From positions 10,162,426 to 10,226,425 of the forward strand of contig OZ026603.1 in assembly GCA_964020085.1 (NCBI GenBank): a stretch of 64,000 nucleotides of DNA. Reading direction: 5' to 3'. The notes beneath the pieces were generated by a model. It made no database searches. It was not told the DNA's origin and saw only the letters and a list, made by a program, of their open reading frames with translations. This DNA comes from Micromussa lordhowensis. Its lineage: Eukaryota > Cnidaria > Anthozoa > Scleractinia > Lobophylliidae. Below, one piece after another: positions 33,901 to 46,385 of this stretch (within the stretch, counting starts at the first letter, position 1; every line of letters starts with the position of its first letter). The position numbers and the translations under genes are program-made.

Positions 33901-36900
33901 ACAACGGTGGTCGAAAATGGTACCACAACAACTGCAAAAAAGTTTTTCTACCGTGTCTTTTTCTACAGTTTTATTCAAGTATGCGATTCAAGGAGAATTC
34001 ATTACCTGACTCGTGAATTCCGTGTTAAATTGCACTTGAAAACTGCTTCGTGATTCGTGCGATATCGGTTTTCGTGTGCAATTTAACGCGGAATTCCCTC
34101 GTCAGGTAATGAATTTTCCTATAGAATTCCCTTGTACAATGATTTTTACACCTTTGAAGTCCCAACCTCAAAATGTTAAATTTTCAACTCCTTGCATCAT
34201 CAATTTTGACTCAGTATTTCCATTTACAGACCAATTAATGGAAACTGTATCTTGACAATTCTGCATGCTAAGTCACCAACAACGTACTTGTCTCTAATAT
34301 CAGCTCATTCTATATGATAATAATATATTTTTGTAAGCCCCCTTTGCCTTCAAATGGATTTAAGCCAATGATGTTTCGATGTTGGTTCTAATCTTCAGTT
34401 ATTGAGTTAAGTCACTTGGTGAGATTCAGTTCCCAATTCTACAATGGACTGGATAAGCAAGGCTTACAGAAAAAATTTCAACATGAAAACGAGCAAAAAT
34501 ATTAAACAATGCTTTGACATATCTTTAAACTTTAGACATCTTGATGACTTTGAAATTTTTAATAATTGTAGCTTATTTTCATCCTACACAAAGATAACAT
34601 AATATTTTTCAAACACACATGGCTTTGCCTTTGTACCTGGGTAGATATCTATTTGTTACCTTTCTCTCTTTTCAGGTGGAGACGATCCTTTCTGTTTTCG
34701 CTGATATTTGGAGTGCCGACATTTGTCATATTCATCACTTATGTGATCCTTGATGAACTGGAGAAGAGGCCAAACCAAATGTTATTGCCTGGCTTATCTC
34801 TGGAGAACCTTCTGATGTTTATTCTGTGTACCCCAGTTCAGGTGAGTATTAACTACCCATGTACTTGAAATCAAAGCCATTGGTTATTGCTGTTACTAGC
34901 TACATGTGAATAAAAAGGAAAAGTTTGCATTTGGCCAAGTGGCCCAGGGGTGGGGGGCGGGGGGCGGGGGGAACTCACATATAAAAGGACGGGGTACTTA
35001 AAAAGAACCCTTAAGAAGTACTAGGATCCTGTTTTAAGGGTGTAGCTTGAAATGTTTTTCACCCCTAAGGGGTATCAATCCTAAAACAATGCATTATCTC
35101 AGGACTGTCATTTTTTTTTCTGCTCAATACTCTAAAAGGTACCCTGAAGGCTCTAGCTGTGGACCATACCCCTGGGGCGTATTCAGATTCTGGTTTTTGT
35201 GGGATAAAGCAACTGGGAATATTGTTCATCTTGCAATCACACCTGTATCAATTGACAAAATGTTGGAAAGTAATAAAGTCTATTAATCATGCCGATTTTT
35301 CTGTTTAAGTCAAGTAATGAGAATGATATTGGTAGAATACAGTTGTTGTTCCTATAAACATCTTTCTTGCATTGTTTTGTTTGCAGGTCTTTGGTGGACA
35401 GTATTTTTATGTGACAGCTTACAAGGCCCTGAAACACAGGACAACAAACATGGACGTGCTAATCATGCTGGCCACCTCAATAGCTTATGTTTACTCCGTG
35501 AGTATTAAGCTCGCAGACATTTTCAGTTGCAAGCGCTTCAACTGCAAGCAGACTTTTCTTGATATATTGTTTCATGAAGTTTGCTGCCCTGGGGCAGGTT
35601 GTTCAAAGCCAGATTAAGCTAACCCAGGATTAGCGAGAATTTTGATTTCAGTTTTGTAACTTTCCGGTGAGGTTTTCTGTGTAAATTGGTCTTCCTTCAA
35701 TTTTAAGTTTGAAGAATCAAAAACTACACAAAACATTGTTTTGGTGTCCCAAAACAATGAAATTGAGGCCATGTTGGTTGTGGGAGTTGAACTCCTTTCT
35801 TACCTAATAAGTAAACACTTTCTTTTGTTGCAATACATTTGCATGGCTGCTGAGTGAAAAGGCTCTATTTCATCAGTACACCTTTCTCCTTGCCTTTTTG
35901 ATAGTATAATGGGAACTTTTTGAGAATTGAATTTCTCATCATTATTTGTCCATTCTCTGTCAGATTGTTGTTGTTGGTGTCGCCATGGTAGAGAAAAGCA
36001 ACCACAGCCCAATGACATTCTTCGACACTCCACCCATGTTGTTAGTGTTCATTTCTCTTGGTCGCTGGATGGAGCATGTGGCAAAAGGGAAGACATCTGA
36101 GGCGCTGGCTAAGCTGTTGTCTTTACAACCGTCAGAGGCTCTGCTGGTTAAACTTCAGCCAGGGACGATGAATGTAATCAGTGAGAAGGTCATCAGTGTT
36201 GATCTGGTGCAGCGCGGAGATGTGCTCAAGGTAAATGTGCTACCAAGACAATGTTCAAGTGCTGTTGTTTATGGTGGTCAATGTACTTAACACTGTATGC
36301 AACACCTAGCTTGTTCTTAGGCATGTCAATTAAACTGAAAGAAGCAAATATATCAACTAAACATAGCAGGCTTAAAAATCCCAACTGGCAGGAGGCAGAC
36401 CAGTTGGCTGTTTGCAAAAGCATGACCAAGAAGTTGGACTAGGGCCTACCGAGAAACAACTCCAGCTTAGTGGTCAGAGCGAGACTTGAACCCACGACCT
36501 CCGGATTTCAAGTCAGGTGCCCTAACCACTCAGCCACACTGCCTCCCCTACCAAGACTAGCATGGCATAAAATGCTCAGATTTAGCAGGGGATTAGAATG
36601 CTCACGGTCGAGGTTGTTGTGGTTTATACTAATTTTGATTTTAGTTTTAAATTATTTGTTTTGTTTTTGCTTGTGCTTTTTGTTTTGTTTTTTCATTCCT
36701 GATTATAACTTACTTATCAGAACACCGTGAACATCAGGCCCCAGTTGTTCGAAAGGTGGATAATGCTATCCACCGGATAAATCACTATCCAGTGGATAGC
36801 GCGGTTTGTTTTGTCCCTATCCGGCGGATAGCGTTATCTAGCCTTTGAACAACTTGGGCCAGAACTGTAATTGTGTAGCAAGGAAAAAGCTAATAACTGT

Positions 36901-39900
36901 ATCAACCAAGGTGGGCTTCTTTATATAGCGGCAAGAGACTTGCAAGATTTGTAGTACTGGAAACTGGGGTGCTGTTCCACTCCAGAGTTCCTTGCAACAC
37001 ATTGAAATTCAAAGTGTAAGATGGTGTTGTACATTTTGTTTTCGTAAGGTTGTTCCGGGAGCTAAAATACCAGTTGACTGCAAAGTGCTTCAAGGAACAT
37101 CCACTGCAGACGAATCCCTGATCACTGGAGAATCCATGCCTGTCATCAAGAAACCAGGAGACTCTGTGATTGGTGGAACCATCAATCAAAATGGATCCTT
37201 ATTGATCGAGGCTACTCACGTGGGTCAGGACACAACACTGTCACAGATTGTGAAGTTAGTTGAGGAGGCTCAAACTTCCAAGGTAACAACAAGTTTAGTT
37301 TATTCTCTCACTTTGAAAAGTTACGTATAAAAACATTTATTAATTACAAAAATAAAATAGGAGAGCACTGGGTAAGCATGAAATTTGAAGTGTTGCAAAG
37401 AATCAAGTAGAAAATACAGGGTTGACCTAAAGGTACAGGTCTTTAACTTTGTTTCTGACCTGCTCACAGTCAAATAAGACTTACATTAGATAAACCTGAA
37501 GCAGTCCAAGTCTTTTTTTTTAACTCATGAATTGCAATACCAAGTTACAAGTTGTAGTGCGTGGTCAGATTATTTAATGTTATAGTTCATTGCAGCTACT
37601 GCACACCGTACATTTCTCAGTTTGCTCTAAAAAGTTGCTGGTAGGCCGCCCTTTTCTTTCTCCTGGGTGGAGAGTCACTGAGTGTTAAGTGCCTGGTCCA
37701 ATAGAAACACACTGACCCTTTAATCCATTGCATTAGCCAAGTTCACAATGTGGAATATCTCATTAAGATCTCTCCTTTGATAATCTGTTTTTTTTTTGTT
37801 TTAAAAAAGAGAAATTGTTTATCTCTTGTAGGCACCAATCCAGAAGTTTGCAGACAAGCTGTCGGCATATTTTGTTCCCACTGTTGTTGTTATCTCAATC
37901 CTGACATGGGTCATCTGGCTTATTATTGGATTTGTGGACCTCACGCTGCTAAGGAAAACTTTCAATGTAAGTGATGTATTTAAAGTTCAGCTGGCTCTGT
38001 CTTGTCACATAGTCTCCTGCGTAGGCGCTCTTCGGGATTGTCACACAACCATTCCACCTGCAGGACCCGTGTGTGATTGCATGACAGCTCAAAGACCATC
38101 TGAGAAGAAAATTGCTCCTCACGCCGAGTAACGGTGTGAACCTTAGTTGACAAGAGGTCCACACATCTTGGAGGTTTCTGTAGCAAGAAGCCACCAGGCA
38201 TGTTGTTCATCCCTGCGGATGGGATGCTAGCCTGTTGCAATTCATCTAAACCATTTAGCTAGAATTTAACGGCATCTCATCACCCAGATTTCAGGATCAA
38301 TACCCTGTCAATTACTTGTAAGTCACTGCGGGCCCTCCAGTAGACTGAACACGCCCCTCTAAATTAACCAATCACTGCACGCGTAGTGACTGAGAGATTA
38401 TTATTATTAACGCTTCTAATCACATTTGGTTCGATTAATACAAAATTTGCCGTGTATTTTTAGTCCAGCCCATCACAGTCAAAAGCTAATGTAGCTCACG
38501 TAGTTGCTTAATTCATAGGTCTAATCCTCGGTGTTTGTTTCTTCACAGGCCAGCAAGGATAACAAGACAGAGTTTGTATTCGCCTTCGCTTTTCAGATCA
38601 GTATAACAGTGCTAGCCATTGCATGCCCCTGTGCTCTCGGTCTGGCCACCCCAACAGCTGTCATGGTGGGCACAGGTATTGGAGCTCAGAATGGAATACT
38701 TATCAAGGGAGGGGAACCACTAGAGACTGCGCATAAGGTGAGACTGAAATTGTGAAATTTGGACTTCTTTCATAATAGTTACCTTTGTATTGCCTCCGTC
38801 TCAAAACGAGTCTTGGGCAAATTCATGGAGATTAAAATGTGTTCTGCCTGCAATTACAATCATTTTCATGCAAATAGAACCTATTTTCACATGAAGACTC
38901 ATTTTGAATATCAATTTTAACATAGGCAAAGCGCAACTCAGTAATGGCATTTTCTACAGGCAACCGCCTATAGGCCGCTTAAGAGTTCATTGATTGCAAG
39001 TCACGCTTCTTTGTTTGCAGATCAAAATAAATAAGAAAAATAATCAAATATAACATTGTTAAACTCTTATTAACCGAGCAGGAGGTCTGTACGGGTCGAG
39101 GTCGTGAGTACGCACGAGTGAGGTCTGTACAGACGACCAAGGTCAAGATTCTCCCATACAGACCGACTAAGCTCAGTTAATAAGATGTTTATTATATGGC
39201 GCAAACAAGAACAATTTAATTCGTTTAATGTAACTGGTTTGTACTAACTGACATTTTGCTCAGTGGCGATGAGCTGAATTTAATTCTGCCAAAGTTTGCT
39301 CACAGTCCTCTTAACTTTTTCTTCTCATCAGGCTGTTTGGCAATGCCATAAATAAATGTTGTTAGATGAAAATAGTCGGTGATTTTGCATTTTAGTTTGC
39401 AACTTTTTCACTGCAAAACATTACCGGTCTAGATGCCGGTCTAGGTGGGAAAATCTAGACCGCTTTCAATATCGATTTTAGCCAATCAAATTCGTGAATT
39501 TGGTAGTTCCGAGTCCTTGTGAGACAGAGCCGTATAATAAAATAGAATATTAACTACCAGTGTTAATGGGAGGCTGACCAGTTGGCTATTTACACAACGC
39601 GGTCGAGGAGTCGAACTCGGGACTACCAAGAACAAATCCAGATAGCCGTAGGGCGGAGGATTTGAACCAGGAACCTCCAGATTTCAAATCCAACGTCCTA
39701 AACCTAAACCACTCGGCCACGCTCCCCCCATCAGCTCTGAATGTGTGTTCTAGTTCACTCATGCAGAGACGTGTCACATTTGCAGGTCAATGCTGTGGTG
39801 TTCGACAAGACAGGCACTCTGACACACGGTTCCCCTGAAGTGGTGAAGACTGCTCTGTTTGTTAAACCGGGCCAGTGTAGCTTAGAAACGCTGCTGGCAG

Positions 39901-42900
39901 TGACAGGCACTGCAGAAAACCACAGCGAACATCCCATCGGTCTGGCCATTACTAATTATGCTAAGCAGGTATGTTAATATTTCACTTCTTGTGAAAGCCA
40001 CCTAGCGCATGATATCACGATGCGAGAAAAAATGCAACACCCTTCAGGAGCCAAGTGGCCCATCAGGCTGGTGCTTATCTCCGATTTCAGTAGCATGAAG
40101 TGACTGGCAGTATTTCTACTCTCCCCTGGATGGGATGCTAGTCCATGGCAGGCTTACCCCTTAGTTTTAAATTTGCCGATACCCATTTATACACCTGGGT
40201 GGAGAGAAGCACCATGAGAATTAAGTGTCTTGTCCAAGAGCAAAGCACAATGCCCTTGACTAGGGCTCGAACCCGGACCGCTCGATGCGGAATCGAGCGC
40301 ACTAACCATGAGGTCATCGCGCCTCCACAAAAAGTTAAATTGAAAACTCCCTCTGTTTTGTCATGTTACTGATTGTAACGTCATGTAAGCTAAACAGTCA
40401 TGTTCCATTCGTCAGCAACTTCAGACCGAGACTCTGGGCCAGTGTACTGATTTCAAAGCCGTGCCTGGGTACGGTTTGTTCTGCAAGGTCAGCGGTTTTG
40501 AGGAGATAATCAAACCCAAGACTGTCATGGACAAAAACAAGAAAAACCTGACTGTCAAGGTTGACGGGGTTGTGATGGATGAGAGCCAGGATATCGATCC
40601 GGCATCGGTGATCAGTGGAAGTGATAATGGTGAGATGTAACTGATGTGTATAACGTAAGAGTTAGCTTAGTTGGTTGGCGCCTGCTTTTCAGTGCGAATC
40701 CTGGCCCGATCACCAACATGGTCGCGTCTCATAGGGGACGATTAAGAACCCAACGTCGTTCGATAACTGTACAACGCGGAGTTCCCGGTGTTTTGGTCCT
40801 ATCTGATCCCTACCTCAGTTCGGTCTCAGCTCGGTTTACCCAACTTTCAATGTAAGCACACGCTCTCTCTGTTACTGGTATCTTCTATCGTGTACACAAG
40901 CTGCTCATAAATGTAGAATCGTTCTGTCTTTCAACTTTGCATACAATTGTTGCGGTGTTTTTTTCAACTTTGCAGCGGAAGTTAGGGAAGAAAGCGTGAC
41001 TCCTAGAGAACCAGTTGCTTGTCATGTGATCATTGGCAACCGAGATTGGATGCAGCAGAACGGCCTGGAGGTCACTGATGAGATGGAGGACGCCATGCAA
41101 GAGCATGAAGAAAAGGGACATACCGCTGTACTCGTCGGCATAGATGGTAAGAATCCTGCGGAGATGGTCTTGTCACGCAATCTTCAAGAATGATTTGTGT
41201 TACCAGCCATTATTCTTACAGTGTATGACTGAAAACTCCTCCCTGTCGTCTCAGATAATTGGATGAGCCCAGATTTTCGTAACCTTGACGCTAATCGCCA
41301 ACCGTTCTCCCGTCCGGGTTAAGCCTGTGTAGTGCTGAATTTATTTCTTTTATTCTAAAAGTGAAGCCATGCCTGCTTTATTTTTTATCCCGTTAGGTCT
41401 CCTTGTAGCCATGATGGCTGTAGCCGACACGGTTAAACACGAGGCTCAGGCCACAGTAGCCACTCTGAAGAAAATGGGAATACGTGTTGTGTTGCTGACC
41501 GGCGATAACAAGAAGACAGCCTTTGCTATCGCCAAACAGGTTAGCTCTGGACCAGGTTGCCTGCTTTTTGTTGGCATGTACAATTGTGACATTCTCGGTT
41601 TCCCGGCTTGTCACGGCGAAAAAAAAAACGTGTACTGAATTGTGGAGGGGGTGAAGGAAAGCACTTTGCCCTCATTTAAGCTCAGTAGTAGCCTTTTTAA
41701 AAAGGATTGTTGTTAAGAAAATAATAGATAGAAAGTAACTGTACTACTCTTTATTTTGGTCGTTTTGTTTTGTTTTTCTGGTTTGAAAATATCTGATAGA
41801 TCACCGGAACACCAGCTTCTTAAGCAGTTACAATTGATTATGCTGTACTTAAGTATCGTCAGATGTAGTTGTTTGGGTTGTCCAAGGGGTTAGGGGTTAG
41901 GGTTTAGGGGTAGAGTTAAGATTAGAATTTTTAGGGTTAGGTTAGGGCTGACATCTCTTGTTGCGTGACGAGTGAAATAAGACCACTTAACTGTGTTATA
42001 AGTTACCGCCGATGATCAACCTGTATCGTGTTTTTCCCTGTAGGTTGGAATACAGCAGGTGTTTGCCGAGGTTCTGCCCTCGCACAAAGTGGAAAAAGTT
42101 CGTTCCCTTCAAGAGAAAGGCCTCATTGTAGCCATGGTCGGAGATGGTGTCAATGACTCCCCTGCTCTGGCTCAGGCTCATGTCGGGATTGCCATCGGCA
42201 CCGGGACAGATGTGGCTGTGGAGGCGGCTGATGTCGTTTTGATCAAGGTAACAATAATTGATCGAATTGGAATTTTCCCTTACAGTATCCTGCATGGTCA
42301 CCCAATCAACTGATGAGCTTAAAGAGAATCATCCGCCAGGGAACATTGTCTTGATGTCGCAGGATATATTAACACAACTGGCAGTGAAACAATTGTACAG
42401 AATTAACTTGGAGATGACCTTGCGATTGAAAGATTTTAGAGTGCATCATACTATTTTCTTGCTAGACTATGCGGCATTTTAGTCGAACGGGAAAGCGCTG
42501 TGTTTTAGTCAAGCCATATAGTCGTACCTAAAAGGCGTGCGTCGGCAACTTTGACTAGGACAGTATTGTACAACGGGTCAGCGTTTTGTGTGAAATAGGA
42601 TAGAAGAGAGAGGAGGGGAAAAAGAGGTCCTCAGTCCCCACACCATTCCTCCTCGTCCACTTCACTCTCAGCCAGTTCCTTCTCGGCCCTTCAAGCTGCG
42701 GTCAGACCCTTCCAGCCGGTCTGTTCACAGGCTACGTTTTGCGTAGTCTAGTTTGTAGTCATAATTTCAAACTAGCTTAGAAGTCTGTGGGAGACGCGTT
42801 AGACTACGGATTGAGCGGTCTGGGTTCGATTCCTGACCGGGGGGGGGGGGGGGAGGCACTGTGTTGTGTCCTTGGTCAAGACATTTAACCCTTTTCCCTC

Positions 42901-43851
42901 AGTGCCCCTTTCTACTCAGGAGGGTACCCTAAGACTTGTGGGTCACTGGGCTCGAGAATAATTACCACGTTTTTAAAGTCAGTCAAGTTGATCCAATGCT
43001 AAATCATCAAGAAGGCGGACGCATAGCAATGTCTGACATCTATTTGTTAGAGTCTAACATTTCTGTTATTCTCTGGTGTTTGTAGAGCGATCTAATGGAT
43101 GTAGCCGTGGCCATCGACCTGTCCCGCGTGACAGTCCGACGAATTTACATCAACTTTATCTTTGCGCTCATCTACAACATGATCGGGATCCCGCTAGCTG
43201 CCGGAGCGTTTGAACCCCTGGGCGTGGTCATGAAGCCATGGATGGCGAGTATTGCAATGGCAGCTTCTTCTGTGTCTGTTGTTGCCTCGTCGCTTATGCT
43301 TAAAATGTAAGTGTTGGAGATCTTTAAGTTGTGATCTCCGCTATAAGTTTTCGAAATAGCTCATTTCCGGTTGTATCTGGAAGACAACCTGGGAATGGCT
43401 TTTTCCTTTAACACTATTAACTGACACAACTACTGCTACCTGATGTCAAGTCGAATTCTGATTGGTTCATCGTACCACTTGCCGCTTTAGTGATTGGCTT
43501 TGTGGTTTCATCGGTTTTCTTTCCTTGACACGTATTTTAAAAAAACTTTTTCTGTACTTGACTACTAGACCGCTTGCAGTGCGAGGAAGCGAAAAACGGC
43601 GCTCTGAACACCGATTGACTGACGGAATCGTTTCTTTTCGTTCTCTTAGGTACAAAAAACCAGAAGCAGAGGAAATGGAAATGGGCTCAAGAAATTTCTG
43701 GTCTGGTTACACCATGTTAAACACAGCCCCTGCTGACTCCATGGATAGCGAACCAGACGGTTTCTTGAACAGAATTTTCAGGAGACGCTCTCGCACCAGC
43801 TCTAATCCGGTGGAAGGAAAGAGAATACAGTTCATTTCTGACGAAGCGTAA
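23037..43851 (+). CDS. ATP7: Copper-transporting P1B-type ATPase (ATP7A/ATP7B orthologue)
   Basis: 18 exons: 23037-23048 (tentative, MDPQ), 29403-30486, 32089-32301, 32841-33004, 33385-33623, 34676-34841, 35387-35497, 35964-36230, 37049-37282, 37832-37966, 38549-38737, 39786-39968, 40416-40629, 40976-41146, 41397-41539, 42044-42247, 43086-43306, 43650-43851. All phases agree; 1383 aa. Six heavy-metal-associated domains carry GMHCKSC, GMTCQSC, GMTCNLC, GMTCMSC, GMTCASC and GMTCSSC. Then eight membrane helices, actuator TGE (778-780), Cu-binding CPC (901-903), phosphorylated Asp in DKTGT (D945), SEHP nucleotide-site His (987), TGDN, GDGVND (from 1208) and the [13 protein letters not shown] signature of TM8. 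It moves Cu(I) from cytosol to the secretory pathway or out of the cell. The short tail lacks an obvious di-leucine but has a GYTML tyrosine-type sorting motif. A single orthologue precedes the ATP7A/7B split of vertebrates. Confidence 0.96.
23220..23500 (+). mobile_element. MITE related to 35592-35780
   Basis: Shares TTGTTCAGAGCC, GAGGATAAAGTAGAATTTTGATT and TTTTGTAACTTTGCGGTGAG with 35592-35725. Ends near CCTGGGTTAGCGTTAACCGG, roughly inverted relative to its start. Confidence 0.55.
23771..23797 (+). repeat. (GTC)9 microsatellite
   Basis: Nine uninterrupted GTC units in ATPase intron 1. Confidence 0.95.
25345..25500 (-). mobile_element. Decayed tRNA-Ser-like SINE
   Basis: GCTAACTGGCTAGAGGCAGG, GGTTATTTACAGG and GAACAACACCAGCTGGGACT in this order match the better-preserved copies at 36330-36546 and 39555-39728. 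Confidence 0.6.
25560..25870 (+). mobile_element. Decayed tRNA-Thr-like SINE
   Basis: GGCTTGCTGAGCTATTGGTAG (25684 on), TTCAGGC, ACTGCTTATTTAAGTTGTGT and TTGCATCTTTCTCCACAGTT match the 11940-12780 family. A tail piece of a further copy precedes it at about 25570-25620. Confidence 0.7.
28790..28948. mobile_element. 159-bp foldback MITE
   Basis: Ends GTTGCAGGTCA and TGACCTGCAAC. The arms continue as AATGAAATTCAG..TTAAAATGATTTT and its inverse, about 45 bp each with few mismatches. Lies in ATPase intron 1. Confidence 0.85.
33785..34130. mobile_element. Repeat with inverted EcoRI-site arms
   Basis: GAATTCATTACCTGAC..GAATTCCGTGTTAAATTGCAC (33993-34035) is repeated inverted at 34076-34117. It sits in an intron of the ATPase within sequence whose flanks (ATTGAATAAAATCTTGCATTC) look element-derived. 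Confidence 0.55.
35592..35780 (+). mobile_element. MITE related to 23220-23500
   Basis: TTGTTCAAAGCCAGATTAAGC, GGATTAGCGAGAATTTTGATT and TTTTGTAACTTTCCGGTGAGG align with the copy in intron 1. Confidence 0.55.
36330..36546 (-). mobile_element. tRNA-Ser-like SINE
   Basis: Minus strand: GGCAGTGTGGCTGAGTGG A box, anticodon loop CTTGAAA (UGA, Ser-type), B box GGTTCAAGTC, then a tail with GGAGTTGTTTCTCGGTAG and GCCAACTGGTCTGCCTCC. Two other copies are in the window. Confidence 0.8.
36737..36860. mobile_element. 124-bp MITE
   Basis: GGCCCCAGTTGTTCGAAAGG at the left is inverted as CCTTTGAACAACTTGGGCC at the right. The centre is built of ATCC-CGGATA palindromes (TATCCACCGGATAAAT, CTATCCAGTGGATAGC). 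Confidence 0.85.
37635..37745 (-). mobile_element. Fragment of conserved-core SINE
   Basis: CCTGGGTGGAGAGTCACTGAG..TTAAGTGCCTGGTCC matches the core of the copies at 40060-40325 and 59757-60052. Confidence 0.5.
39066..39190. repeat. Foldback
   Basis: CTCTTATTAACCGAGC..GGTCTGTAC and TACAGACCGACTAAGCTCAG..TTAATAAGA are imperfect inverted copies; two further GGTCTGTAC/GAGTACG palindromes lie inside. Confidence 0.6.
39555..39728 (-). mobile_element. tRNA-Ser-like SINE
   Basis: Minus strand: AGCGTGGCCGAGTGGTTTAGG with an internal GGTTTA duplication, GATTTGAAATC anticodon stem-loop, B box GGTTCAAATCC, tail with TTGTTCTTGGTAGTCCCGAG and GCCAACTGGTCAGCCTCCC. Confidence 0.8.
40060..40325 (-). mobile_element. 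tRNA-derived SINE with conserved core
   Basis: Minus-strand head GGAGGCGCGATGACCTCATG..GGTTCGAGCCC (40322-40255). The core on the plus strand reads ACACCTGGGTGGAGAGAAGC..TTAAGTGTCTTGTCC, and the tail contains GGATGGGATGCTAGTCCATG. Closely matches 59757-60052. Confidence 0.85.
41885..41945 (+). repeat. Telomere-like TTAGGG-rich tract
   Basis: GGGGTTAGGGGTTAGGGTTT and, 30 bp on, TTTAGGGTTAGGTTAGGGC: about six degenerate TTAGGG units in ATPase intron 15. Confidence 0.6.
42775..42965 (+). mobile_element. tRNA-derived SINE with conserved core, plus strand
   Basis: GGTCTGGGTTCGATTCCTGACC B box, a (G)n run at about 42840-42853, then GGCACTGTGTTGTGTCCTTGG..CAAGACATTTAACCC, the inverse-strand equivalent of the core at 40060-40325. 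Confidence 0.7.
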
Positions 43852-44425
43852 AAAATCTACGACACCAAGTCGGGAAAGAAGTTACTGAAAACATTCGAAT
43901 ATGTTAGGAAGGGTAAACAAACACTCTAGAGGGGTTACCATTAGATATCACCATTTATGTAGAGGCTACGTAGGTAATGAAAATGCGTATCAAATATCTC
44001 TTGGATTTGGGATTAGTGTTAGTAGATTTCTGTTATTAACTTTGTGTAAAAAGGGGTTTTGATCAACATTTGTTACATTGGGGAGTTTTTTGATTTGGTC
44101 AGGTTTATTAACTGAGGGAGAAGTGATTATTACTTAGGGAAATGTAATCTCTTGAAATGAAATTTAAAACATGCGATTATAGACTAAATTGTAATATGAA
44201 AAAGAGTAGTCTAGATTAAGAGACTAAGCTTGATAACATCAAGCGATTTTGTGCAGAAATATTTTTGTAAAAATGTGAATTGGTTGTAGTGTAGCGAAAT
44301 TGTGTGATTATCCAATGGCGAAGCCGACGTCAAATTAAGTGACTGTTTTCGCACGGTACCAATTAAGAATGGTTGCCGTAAGTAGTCAAACGTAGCCGAA
44401 TAAACAATAATTATTAGAACACTAT
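43852..44425 (+). other. Probable 3' UTR of the copper ATPase
   Basis: No coding signal; a canonical AATAAA at 44399-44404 is the first good poly(A) signal after the stop codon. Confidence 0.5.
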
Positions 44426-45308
44426 CTTGAATTTGGTTGTGATTAGAAATTGGACACGGATAAAGTGTTCAGCCATTACATCTTTGTTCCAGCCCATCCC
44501 CCTCCCCCTTAGGCCCTCCACGCTTTCTCTCTCACTTCCTTCCATACCCAGACTCCCAAAGGTTATATTGAATCCTTCCCCAAGTTCTCCTTGCTACCAC
44601 ATTCAAGATTGTCAACACACTAAAACTACAGGACTGTACATGAAAAAAAAAAAAGCCCTCCGGTCAGGTTGAGAGGTTAGTAGTTAGCAACCATTCCAGC
44701 CGCATATTTTAACGCAGTTGTTCTTTTTGCTTCCGTTGACGTTGAAATTTTGTCAGCTATTTGATAGTTATTATTTCATAAAAAAATATTGTTTCATCAT
44801 AAAGAAAAAGAGGAAAAAGAAAGAAAAGAAATCACAGAGCAGTATCATTACGAAATACCTTTTAATAGGCAGGTAATGAAATGCATGCCATTGTAATAAG
44901 TATAAAATAAGATATTTTAATAAAAATGTAAACGAGAATTGATGGTGAATTCTTGGTGTCATTAGTACAGTTTACGATACGAACCTGGTGCTTATGAAAA
45001 TATCACTTTTCATCCCGACAGTCTGTCATAGATCGTTTGAACTTTTAGCTTTTTAGCTTAAATTAGCCATTCATATGCACGCGACTATTTGCAGTGAAAT
45101 TTAAGAATAATTTTTTTGGATAGTCAACATTTTATCTATTTTTTATTTACCACAAAACAAGAATATAACCTTAAGTGAAGAGGAGACCTTAACGAAACTG
45201 GAAAAGTTTGCAGTTGTTGTGTCGGGAAGATAGAGAAAAAAATGTGCCACCAGGTTTGTCTAGAGCTGTAGCTTTTTCTCTTTTGATAAATCTGAGAGTA
45301 GTCTAAAG
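44426..45308. other. Intergenic spacer
   Basis: AT-rich, no gene or repeat recognised. Confidence 0.5.
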
Positions 45309-45597
45309 CTCAGTTCAGACGTCGTGCTTCTGCCGTGCCGAACTAATTACAAAAGCACGGCAGAAGTACGGCGTGTGATCGAATCAAACTTTAATTTGAA
45401 CTAAGTGTTCGGCAAGCTCTGTCGTGCTACAGTCTCTGGCACGGCAGTGATTTAAACGTTTGTTCTTCTGCCGCACTAAACAAATTTATATATTGTATTA
45501 ATGTGTATTTGGTGAGATTGCCATTTCGAAGGGAGTTACCCCCCTGAGAATATACGTGGCATCAGTAAATAAATTTGGTGCGACGTCTGAATCTGAG
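45309..45597. mobile_element. 289-bp MITE
   Basis: Ends CTCAGTTCAGACGTCG and CGACGTCTGAATCTGAG are inverted repeats. Several GTGCTTCTGCCGTGCC / GGCAGAAGTACGGC palindromes follow the left end. Confidence 0.75.
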
Positions 45598-46250
45598 TTG
45601 TATTTCTGTCGTGTTCAGTCGAACCTTTCTGCAATTACGTTGAGATGACATGACAGAAGTACGATAGGCTTGATTACCAGCCGCTGGAGGAAGGCGGCCG
45701 GACCCTAGAGAGGGGCGGAAATCGAGCGTAAAGCACGACTTCTAAACTAGGGCTAGCTAAGGTACATCACGACTTGACAAGGCGCAGATATTAGTCTTTA
45801 CTAATTCAATCCCATTGGCAAATAACAAGGTACTGGCGTTCCAGATTCTGCTAAAGTTCCTTTAACTTATATGAAAAGAGAATAAATCACGTGATACTGA
45901 ACGTACGTATTAATAATTCTAATTCATTGTACGCTCACAAAATCTCATTTTATTAAAAGTCGGCAATGAAAATTACATTATCGCTACATCACATGTAGTT
46001 ATAGCGGGTTTTGTAATAATAATAATAAATGGTTAATGGTTAATGCTTATAAGGAATGAATGAACCCTTTTATTTAAGTGTCGATACTTAATTAAATGGC
46101 AGTAAACAAGAAAACACTAAATGTGGCACTATAAAATACAATGTAACCAAAAAACACTAAATCTACTAATGCTCTAATAAAATGCTTAAATTAGTTTACC
46201 CTGTGAGCTAGCAGATTCGCTTCGATCAGTTCCTATAAGTCGGGACTTAT
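45598..46250. other. Intergenic spacer
   Basis: No gene or repeat recognised. Confidence 0.45.
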
Positions 46251-46385
46251 TATACAAGATAAAAACTTGAAAATACAGGATAAAAACACGAAAATACAAG
46301 ATAAAAAGTCGAAAATGAGACAAAAAATCGAAAATACAAGGTAAAAACTCGAAAACACAAGATGAAAACTCGAAGAAGACACATC
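46251..46385 (+). repeat. Minisatellite, about 20-bp unit
   Basis: About six units of CGAAAATACAAGATAAAAACT-like sequence, 19 to 21 bp each, slightly diverged. The minus-strand frame across it only reflects the repeat. Confidence 0.85.

Noticed and set aside
40646..40760. Possible tRNA-like sequence (GTTAGCTTAGTTGGTTGG)
   Set aside because: A-box resemblance only; no credible B box or cloverleaf. May be a distant SINE relic.
43462..43851. 129-codon frame starting upstream of the last ATPase exon
   Set aside because: The upstream half is intron; the acceptor TTCTCTTAG at 43641-43649 defines the exon start.
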